64,000 nt of DNA, taken from assembly GCA_021325275.1 (NCBI GenBank), contig JAJPHL010000011.1, positions 233,314-297,313 of the forward strand. Reading direction: 5' to 3'. The stretch comes from Terriglobia bacterium. Lineage in GTDB: Bacteria > Acidobacteriota > Terriglobia > JAJPHL01. Shown in pieces: positions 55,060-61,658 of this stretch. Position 1 is the stretch's first letter; each line of letters opens with the position of its first letter. A model generated the notes under the pieces. It saw only the letters and a list, made by a program, of their open reading frames with translations. It had not been told where the DNA came from and made no database searches. The position numbers were made by a program, and so were the translations under genes.

Positions 55060-55238
55060 TCAGTTGACAACGGCGTCTACGTTCTGCGGCGCGAGCAAAC
55101 GCTCCGCAATTCGGTCGAGGGGATCCCGCATATCTTCGACGGCTGCATGGGAGTAGTGCAGCGCCATGGTATCCGTTGCGTGGCCGAGAATCAGCTTGCG
55201 GTCACCCAAGTCAACGCCGAGGTCCGCCGCCGTGAGCC
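55060..55238 (-). pseudogene. 3' end of a tyrosine recombinase gene
   Basis: The last 58 codons of the chimeric frame read ADLGVDLGDRKLILGHATDT, then MALHYSHAAVEDMRD and DRIAERLL. The LGH motif and the Y in HYSH are the last two catalytic positions of phage-type tyrosine integrases. The catalytic Arg boxes and everything before are absent. It points toward the tRNA-Lys 3' half 110 bp downstream, the usual int-att arrangement. It is fused in frame to the front part of a sigma-factor gene. Confidence 0.8.
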
Positions 55239-55650
55239 AGATCGACCAGTGGAACCTTTCGCGCGGATCGTCGCGGCTGGGAATCTCCTCTTCGAGGAGT
55301 TCGTAGTCGATGCCGGCGCCGCGCTTTGGCGCGTGACGCGCCTTGAAATGATCGTGAACGACGTTGGCGGCGATCCCTTTCAGGTAGCCATAGAACGCTC
55401 CGTCGTGCTCGGACCGGAAATCCCCCAGCACGCGGATGCGCTTGGAATAGAGCTTGAGGTAAACCTCTTGAGCGAGGTCTTCGGTCAACTGAAACGAAGC
55501 GCTCCAGCGCCGGACGGTATCTCGTACGACGATGAGAATGAACGGATTGAAACGCTCGACAAAGGTATGCCAAGCTTCATGATTCTCGGCCTGGCAACAT
55601 TCCCGAATCAAAGAGTCTACTGGCGGTTGAAATTGGGGGTTCATGCCCAT
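55060..55650 (-). CDS. ECF sigma factor (region 2) fused to integrase tail
   Basis: The first 140 or so residues are a sigma-70 region 2-type protein: IRECCQAENHEAWHTFVERF, LTEDLAQEVYLKLYSK and FYGYLKGIAANVVHDHFK match the core-binding and -10-recognition helices of ECF sigma factors. Region 4, which binds the -35 element, is missing because the frame switches after FHWSIW (about 55238) to an integrase C-terminus. I chose the ATG at 55650; a TTG at 55662 and an ATG at 55644 are alternatives. As it stands it should not be a normal sigma factor. It follows the four-gene paralogue cluster on the same strand and may have been its regulator. Confidence 0.75.
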   Translation of the reverse strand: MGMNPQFQPPVDSLIRECCQAENHEAWHTFVERFNPFILIVVRDTVRRWSASFQLTEDLAQEVYLKLYSKRIRVLGDFRSEHDGAFYGYLKGIAANVVHDHFKARHAPKRGAGIDYELLEEEIPSRDDPRERFHWSIWLTAADLGVDLGDRKLILGHATDTMALHYSHAAVEDMRDPLDRIAERLLAPQNVDAVVN

Positions 55651-55765
55651 TAAGGCCGCCAACTACGATTGGAAAAGGGACAACGCGGATTGAAATATTT
55701 TCGGCCCGGCCAAAAGAACCGAGCGCCAAGAATCGTTGTCCGAGAACGCGGGGATTTGAAACCCT

Positions 55766-57763
55766 CTAGAGGATGTGAACTCCGTTATACGTGCGCGCGA
55801 CCATCACGGGAGTCGCGCCCCAAAAGGTACGCGCAGCCGAAAGGTCGGGCTGCCACGACCCCACGCGACCGGTTTGGAAATCCGCCAATCTCATCGCAAA
55901 AGGCGACGGCCCCGACGTGGACTCCTGAAGAATCGCGGTGCGTACGTCGGGCGTGGCAGCGATCAGCGTTCCGCGGATGTTCGGGAAGCTTTGGACGCGT
56001 CGCGTGGTCAGATCGATCAGGCACGATCCAGGCTGTCTGATGTCGGAAGAACAGAGCGCAAACTTTCCATCCGCCGACACGATCAGGGCGGAACTCATGC
56101 CCGGCTGGTCAGGAATCGTAGCGGGATCGAGTATCAGTTGTTGGTCGCCGATCGTGAGTCCTTGCAATCCAAATGTTGGCGGGTTCGCGTTGAGAACGCG
56201 GTAAAGAATCGCTCGCGTGCGGTTTTCGGTGGCGGGAATCATTTGGAAGGCGAATATGACCGGTACACTCGGGCCAATCTTGCCGGTCTTCACGTCCACG
56301 ATCGCGATCTCGCCATCGGTCGCGCTCGTGGTGCCGAACGAGACAATCAACTTTTCGCCGCTGTGAGAATAGAAAGCCTGCAACGGCCAACGCGGCGCCA
56401 TGGGAATGATCTGCGTGGACCGCCGCTCGGCAATATCGACAAGCACCAGTTCCTGCCCCAGCGTGTTCACCAGGCAAGCCTGCGACCCGCTGGGCGAGAA
56501 CGCGATGCCGGCCAGGAACAGGTAGCCTTCAAAGAGTTTCGGCTTCACGTCCATCTTGATCGGCGATTCGGCGCCGCTGGCGATGTCGTACAGTTTGACA
56601 GTGTCGCGGGCGCTCATCGCCGACTGTAGCAGCGCGTATTTTCCGCTGGTATCGATTTCTAAATGAAAAGGGATTTCACCCGTCAGGCGGCGCAGGACCT
56701 TCAACTGGACCTTGCCCAAGCTCACCTGCGCCGTGGCGTCGTACTGTCCGTAGGCTTTCACGTCGATCGTGAATGTCTTATTGTCGGGGCCGGCCAGAAA
56801 CATGCAATAGCGGTCGTCCGGGGCAGCGGTATTCAATGGCGCGTTGGCGTCGACTACTTCGCCGTCCACCAAGACTTCGCAACGCGTCGCGTTGCGCGTG
56901 CTCCATCCCAATTTGACTAAACGTCCCGAAGGACTGGTCTTCAGATAAACAGTGTTGGAGAGCGAGAGCTCGTAGTATCCCACCCGCGCGCTCAAGGTTT
57001 TCTCCACCACCCGCCGTCCGTCTGAAGCGCTGATGACGGTCAGCAGAAACTCCGTGGCTTGGTTCAGCGCGGGACTCATCACGCCGGCGTCACCGTCGGA
57101 ACAGGTGAAGCAATCGCCGGCACCCTGGCAGTCCCGAGGTTTCCACCGCCCGTCACTGCTGCTCAATTGATAGCTGTAGTTCTTGCCTTCATCGGTGCAT
57201 TTCCACGACAGTCTCACTTTGTCCGGGATGTACAAACTGCCGGGCGTGGCGACAAATGATGCTACCGGAAAACTGCTCCGGAGTTTCTCCAGGTACACCA
57301 CGCCGGTCGTCTTATCGCCGGTCTCGGGAGTCTCCGTGATATCGATCTGAACGCGTCCTTCTTTCGTGCCCACGTGAATGCCGCGCAGCGAGAAGATCAG
57401 CGGATCGCCGGCCATTACGATGAGGCCGCTCGCAGGATCGGGCTTGATCTGCACACCGTTTCCGTCGCGCGAGCGCGACACGCTCCACGCGCCGGAACTG
57501 ATTTTCACCGGTTGAGGGAGTTCTTTGTCGCCGGAGAGAAAGCCGTCGAGGTCCTGTCCAATCGGAAACGAGAGCGAAAGGCTCTTGAAGCGCGTGGTGA
57601 TCGACGGATCGCGGCTGGAAATCACGATTCGCAAGTCGATCGTCCAGGGATTTGCTCCGGTGGGCGAAGCGCGGATCGGATTGGGATCGCTTTGAATCAG
57701 GTATTCAAGCTTCTGGGTTCCACCGGGAGCCGCAACATTGAGCACCACGTTCAGATCAGGCAA
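55766..57763 (-). CDS. Paralogous beta-sandwich/beta-propeller protein 4 of cluster
   Basis: The 665-residue protein starts at a TTG (57763) six bases after a perfect AAGGAGG, overlapping the previous stop by 13 bp. The N-terminal domain (about 15-165) has QSDPNPIRASPTGANPWTID, IGQDLDGFLSGDKELPQPVK and the DPLIFSLRGIHVGTKEGRVQ, DITETPETGDK pattern. Next comes an Ig-like region with DKVRLSWKCTDEGKNYSYQL and GRLVKLGWSTRNATRCEVLV. The C-terminal part (about 370-665) is a beta-propeller (IDTSGKYALLQSAMSA, IAFSPSGSQACLVNTLG). No signal peptide is visible, so it is probably cytoplasmic or exported by an unusual route. It is the most divergent of the paralogues. I do not recognise a function. Confidence 0.75.
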   Translation of the reverse strand: MPDLNVVLNVAAPGGTQKLEYLIQSDPNPIRASPTGANPWTIDLRIVISSRDPSITTRFKSLSLSFPIGQDLDGFLSGDKELPQPVKISSGAWSVSRSRDGNGVQIKPDPASGLIVMAGDPLIFSLRGIHVGTKEGRVQIDITETPETGDKTTGVVYLEKLRSSFPVASFVATPGSLYIPDKVRLSWKCTDEGKNYSYQLSSSDGRWKPRDCQGAGDCFTCSDGDAGVMSPALNQATEFLLTVISASDGRRVVEKTLSARVGYYELSLSNTVYLKTSPSGRLVKLGWSTRNATRCEVLVDGEVVDANAPLNTAAPDDRYCMFLAGPDNKTFTIDVKAYGQYDATAQVSLGKVQLKVLRRLTGEIPFHLEIDTSGKYALLQSAMSARDTVKLYDIASGAESPIKMDVKPKLFEGYLFLAGIAFSPSGSQACLVNTLGQELVLVDIAERRSTQIIPMAPRWPLQAFYSHSGEKLIVSFGTTSATDGEIAIVDVKTGKIGPSVPVIFAFQMIPATENRTRAILYRVLNANPPTFGLQGLTIGDQQLILDPATIPDQPGMSSALIVSADGKFALCSSDIRQPGSCLIDLTTRRVQSFPNIRGTLIAATPDVRTAILQESTSGPSPFAMRLADFQTGRVGSWQPDLSAARTFWGATPVMVARTYNGVHIL

Positions 57764-59709
57764 ACCGGTCCTCCTTGATCGCCGGCCGTCAGTCCCACCG
57801 GCTGGCGTGTTCCTCTCGCCACCGCCAAAACGCCACAAGGAAAGCTCGGCGTAAACACTCTCTCTTTGTCCGTGGCGAGATCGTACACACTGAACCCTTT
57901 TCCGGAGCCGAGCCAGGCAGTGCGCCCGTCCGGAAGAAGCGCCAATCCGGGACCGGCCGACGGCATTTCTTGAATCACCTCGTCACGCTCCAAATCGACG
58001 ATGACACTTCCCGCATGGGGTGTGGCTCCGAGATTTGCGGTGGCACAGGAGACGATCGCGCGCCGGCCGTCCGGCGTGACGAGGATTTGGCCGGGCAAGA
58101 ACCGAATGGGGGCTCTTAGGAAGTGAACCTTGTCGCCATTGCCCGGCGAGGGCGGATTGTCTCCCACATCCACATAACCGAGCGCCCCGGGTCCCTGCCT
58201 CACGGAAAAGTAGACTCGATCTTCACTCAGGCCGCACGAGACGGCAAAGACCTGGGCGTTCCCCGGGATATCCCATTTCCCTCCCTGCGACTTGGCATAA
58301 TTCCAGTAGTAGAGAAAACGGGCCCCACTCAAGATAAAGACTTGGCGCTGCGGCAGGTGCGTCGACAGCACGCCCACCGGACTGCGCAAGCCAAGGTCTC
58401 CGATCATCCGGCGCACGAACGCATGGCTCCTGTTGATCCCGAGAAATTCCGTGTCGCCGGGCTGCGGCAAAAGCGCAAGCGCAGCGGTGCCGCTTTCCGG
58501 AAAGGCATGAACCTGCTTCCGCTGCGCAAGATCTAACACCCTGGCGGGCAAAAGACCGGGCAACACCGGCGAGAGCAACGCGAAGATTCCATCGTCGGAG
58601 ATGCCGGCTCCGCGAAATAATGCCGGTCCTGCCGAAATCGGAACATGGATCGGATCGAGCACCGTGATGGGATCGCCGATTTGCAAGCGATCGCTGCGCG
58701 CGCCATTCAGGGCGTGCGCGACGACCTCCACCTTGTAAGTGCCCTCTTCAAACAACGTAAGAAAGTAACGATCGTTTTCGAGGTAGGTGTCGGCGGGCGC
58801 GTTGTCGTCCACCACTTCGCCGTTGACCAAGACGGAACAGCGCACCGCATTGTGCGCCAGCCAGCCGATCTTCGCGAGGCGGCCGGTGGGCGACAGCGCG
58901 ACATGATGCGTGCGCTCCAATTCCAGCTTGGTCACGTCGACACGCGTGCGCAGCGTGGCCTCGAGGTGGTCGCGACCGCCTTGCGTGTGGATCACGTCCA
59001 AGGAAAACGTGGTTCTCTGACTGATCGCCGGCGATCGGACACCCCGTTCGCCATCGGCCGCCGTCAAGCCGCCGCGGCGCCACGATCTGGAATGCACGCT
59101 GAAACTGCGATTCCGGCCGTCTTCGGTGACTCGCCACTTCAGATCCGTCGTGCCCTTCACATCGGTAATCACGTTCGGTTCGGCGGCAAACGCCGCGACC
59201 GGAAAATTCGACGGGCGTTTCTCCAACTGCACTTCACCCGTCACCCTGCTGCCGTCGCCAGACCTTTCGGTGATCTCCAGGACCACGGTTCCCGGCTTGG
59301 TGTTCACCTTGATGCCGTTGATCGCAAAAAACAAGGGATTGCCTTCGAACGTCAAGTCCACGGCGGGCGCGGCTGGACGGACCAGGACACTGTTGCGATC
59401 GCTGTTCAGCGCGATCGTCCAGTGACCGGGTGAAATCAAAGCAGGCGGCGGCAAAGCAGGATCGCCCGAGAGATGCGCGTCGATGTCCTGCCCGATCGGA
59501 AAGGAAATCGCGATACTCCTGAGAACCACATGGCCGTCCTCGGGTCGAGGATTCGAGATCACCACGCGCAAATCGATGGTTCGTGGATTCCCTCCCGGCG
59601 ACGCGCGAATGGGATCGGGGTTGCTGTCGAAGATATAGCCCAGACGCAACGGGCTATCGTCGGCGGTAACGCCCGGTTCGTTTCGCGCTGAATCATTCAG
59701 ATCAGACAA
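57751..59709 (-). CDS. Paralogous beta-sandwich/beta-propeller protein 3 of cluster
   Basis: The 652-residue protein starts at a TTG (59709) six bases after GGGAGG, overlapping the previous stop by 13 bp. Its N-terminal domain carries IFDSNPDPIRASPGGNPRTI, IGQDIDAHLSGDPALPP, FEGNPLFFAINGIKVN and VLEITERSGDGSR. A second region (RLAKIGWLAHNAVRCSVLVN, DDNAPADTYLENDRYFLTL) is Ig-like. The C-terminal beta-propeller includes VTPDGRRAIVSCATANLG and ALLPDGRTAWLGSGKGFSVY. It is very similar over its whole length to the protein encoded at 59697-61658. Function unknown. No transmembrane segment or signal is seen. Confidence 0.78.
   Translation of the reverse strand: MSDLNDSARNEPGVTADDSPLRLGYIFDSNPDPIRASPGGNPRTIDLRVVISNPRPEDGHVVLRSIAISFPIGQDIDAHLSGDPALPPPALISPGHWTIALNSDRNSVLVRPAAPAVDLTFEGNPLFFAINGIKVNTKPGTVVLEITERSGDGSRVTGEVQLEKRPSNFPVAAFAAEPNVITDVKGTTDLKWRVTEDGRNRSFSVHSRSWRRGGLTAADGERGVRSPAISQRTTFSLDVIHTQGGRDHLEATLRTRVDVTKLELERTHHVALSPTGRLAKIGWLAHNAVRCSVLVNGEVVDDNAPADTYLENDRYFLTLFEEGTYKVEVVAHALNGARSDRLQIGDPITVLDPIHVPISAGPALFRGAGISDDGIFALLSPVLPGLLPARVLDLAQRKQVHAFPESGTAALALLPQPGDTEFLGINRSHAFVRRMIGDLGLRSPVGVLSTHLPQRQVFILSGARFLYYWNYAKSQGGKWDIPGNAQVFAVSCGLSEDRVYFSVRQGPGALGYVDVGDNPPSPGNGDKVHFLRAPIRFLPGQILVTPDGRRAIVSCATANLGATPHAGSVIVDLERDEVIQEMPSAGPGLALLPDGRTAWLGSGKGFSVYDLATDKERVFTPSFPCGVLAVARGTRQPVGLTAGDQGGPVCLI
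57770..57776 (-). promoter_or_regulatory. Strong ribosome binding site fixing a TTG start
   Basis: AAGGAGG on the minus strand, six bases before the TTG at 57763 and inside the end of the previous coding region. It settles the unusual start codon for the 55766-57763 gene. Confidence 0.8.
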
Positions 59710-61658
59710 ACCGAACCTCCCTGTTCGCTTGCTGTTAATCCGATCGGTTGACTCCCGGACCTGCTTGTTCCACCGGCGACCGCGAGGACACCGCACGGAA
59801 AGTTCGGTTGGATCGTCCGTTCTTCCCTCCGCGCGAGATCGTACACGCTAAAATGCCACTCGGACCCGGACCACACCGTTCTGGCGCCGGGAAGAAGCGC
59901 GAATCCCGGAGCCGCCCGCGGGATTTCATCGATCAGCGCGTCTTTCTCTAAATCGATCACGTAAACTCCCTGACCCGGAATCGAAGCAGTGACAATGGCA
60001 CACTTACCGTCCGGCGTGATCTCCAAGTGGCGAGGGAAGACTCCGATTCGGGAGTTCAACAAATGAAACGAATCGGCGCCCGAGGAAGGCTCGTCCAGGA
60101 GATCTACGTAGCCGACCCTGGTATCGTGGATACCGGCGCCGATTCTTTTCGTCAACACAACGTAGAGACGATCCTCCGCCGCGCTCGCCGCGACCGCAAA
60201 ACTCGGCACGTTGGGCTCCGGGATCGCCCACTGCCGTCCCTGCGATTTCGCATAATCCCAATAATGGAGAAACGTTTGTCCGAAGAGAGCAAAGGCGCCG
60301 CGCCGCGGCAGATGCGCTCCGCGAACAACCAGGGGACCAGTCAAGCCAAGGCTTCCGACTTTGCGCTGTTCCACCGTCTTTGTTTTGTTGTTGGCGGCGA
60401 TGAGTGTCGTGTCACCGGGAAGAGGCAAAAGCGCGACCGAGTCGTACTGATCGCCCGGCAGCGTGAAAATCTGCTTCCTCCGCGCCAGATCCAAGACGAC
60501 GAATTGGCCCACCGGCGCCGTGGGCGAGAGCAACGCGAACCCTCCATCGCGGGTGATGGCGGCGCTATGAAAAAAACCCTTCGGCACAATCTTGACGGGA
60601 TCGGTAACCGTGATGGGATCGCCAATTTGCAAGCGATCGGTTTGTACACCGTTCAGTCCGTGGGCGACGACCTCTACTTTGTGTGTGCCCTTTTCAAGGA
60701 GCGTCAGAAAGTAACGATCGTTTTCCAGATAGGTGTCGGCGGGCGCGTTATCGTCCACCACGTTGCCGTCGACCCACACCGAACAGCGGATGGCATTGTG
60801 CGCCAGCCAGCCGATTTTCGCGAGCCGCCCGGTGGGCGACACCGTGACGTGATGGCCGCGCTCCAATTCCAGCTTGTTCACATCCACGAGCGTGCGCAGC
60901 GTGGCGTCGATGGTCTCGCGGCCGCCTTGCTTCTGGATCACGTCCAGGAAGAACGTGGTTCTTTGACTGATCGCAGGCGTGTCGACGCCCGCCGCGCCGT
61001 CGGCCGCCGTCAAACCGCCGCGCCGCCACGGCGCCTTCGAATACACGCTGTAGCTGCGATTGCGTCCGTCTTCGGTGACCAGCCATTTCAGAGTCGTCGG
61101 TCCCTTCAAATCGGCGATCACGCTCGGTTCGGCGAAGAAGGCCGAGACGGGAAAATCCGCTACCAGTTTTTTCAACTGTACCTGCGCGGACTGCCGGCTT
61201 CCATCGGCCGATCGTTCGGTAATATCCAGCGTCACGGTTCCGGGCCGCGTGTTGATCTTGATGCCGTTGATCGCAAAAACCAAAGGGTTGCCTTCAAACG
61301 TCAGTTGCTCGGCGGGCGGCGTGGGACGGATCGCGACGCCATTGCGATCGCCGTTCAGCGTTACGGTCCAGCTACCTGGAGAAATCAAAACCGGCGGCGG
61401 CAAAACCGGATCGCCGGAAAGATCCGCGTCGATGTCGTGTCCCAGCGGAAAAGAGATGGCGATGCTTTTCACGACGACCGAGCCCGCGTCGGGTTGCGGA
61501 TTCGAGACCACCACGTGCAGATCGACGGTCCGCGGATTCCCACCCGGCGATGCGCGAATCGGATCGGGATTGCTGTCAAAGATGTAGGCGAGACGCAACC
61601 CGCTGTCGCCGGCGGTCATGCCCAGCAACGGGAGATCGGTATTCGGTGCGTCGCTCAC
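59697..61658 (-). CDS. Paralogous beta-sandwich/beta-propeller protein 2 of cluster
   Basis: The 653-residue protein starts at a GTG (61658) with GGAG five bases upstream; the GTG overlaps the preceding TGA. The layout equals that of the 57751-59709 protein. The first domain has IFDSNPDPIRASPGGNPRTV, LGHDIDADLSGDPVLPP, FEGNPLVFAINGIKINTR and LDITERSADGSR. An Ig-like region follows (RRGGLTAADGAAGVDTP, NAIRCSVWVDGNVVDDNAPA), then a beta-propeller (AAITRDGGFALLSPTAPVGQ, ITPDGKCAIVTASIPGQGVY). The two proteins are roughly 75-85 percent identical in their first half by eye. The product is not recognised; a role as a scaffold or recognition unit is guesswork. Confidence 0.78.
   Translation of the reverse strand: MSDAPNTDLPLLGMTAGDSGLRLAYIFDSNPDPIRASPGGNPRTVDLHVVVSNPQPDAGSVVVKSIAISFPLGHDIDADLSGDPVLPPPVLISPGSWTVTLNGDRNGVAIRPTPPAEQLTFEGNPLVFAINGIKINTRPGTVTLDITERSADGSRQSAQVQLKKLVADFPVSAFFAEPSVIADLKGPTTLKWLVTEDGRNRSYSVYSKAPWRRGGLTAADGAAGVDTPAISQRTTFFLDVIQKQGGRETIDATLRTLVDVNKLELERGHHVTVSPTGRLAKIGWLAHNAIRCSVWVDGNVVDDNAPADTYLENDRYFLTLLEKGTHKVEVVAHGLNGVQTDRLQIGDPITVTDPVKIVPKGFFHSAAITRDGGFALLSPTAPVGQFVVLDLARRKQIFTLPGDQYDSVALLPLPGDTTLIAANNKTKTVEQRKVGSLGLTGPLVVRGAHLPRRGAFALFGQTFLHYWDYAKSQGRQWAIPEPNVPSFAVAASAAEDRLYVVLTKRIGAGIHDTRVGYVDLLDEPSSGADSFHLLNSRIGVFPRHLEITPDGKCAIVTASIPGQGVYVIDLEKDALIDEIPRAAPGFALLPGARTVWSGSEWHFSVYDLARREERTIQPNFPCGVLAVAGGTSRSGSQPIGLTASEQGGSVCLI
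59716..59721 (-). promoter_or_regulatory. Ribosome binding site fixing a TTG start
   Basis: GGGAGG on the minus strand, six bases before the TTG at 59709, within the end of the previous coding region. Position and spacing match the site at 57770-57776, so the TTG start is conserved between paralogues. Confidence 0.75.

Larger units (their letters stand above)
57751..61658 (-). repeat. Tandem gene duplication, unit about 1.95 kb
   Basis: Two successive genes of nearly equal length (1959 and 1962 bp) align from end to end. For example 58780-58900 and 60750-60870 differ at only about one base in seven. The gene at 55766-57763 is an older, more divergent copy of the same unit, and the C-terminal domain of the gene at 61655 matches the N-terminal domain of the unit. 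The cluster therefore grew by repeated tandem duplication. Confidence 0.85.

Noticed and set aside
57751..61658. The tandem copies as an assembly artefact
   Set aside because: The copies differ throughout at roughly one base in seven and carry different propeller sequences, so they are real paralogues.
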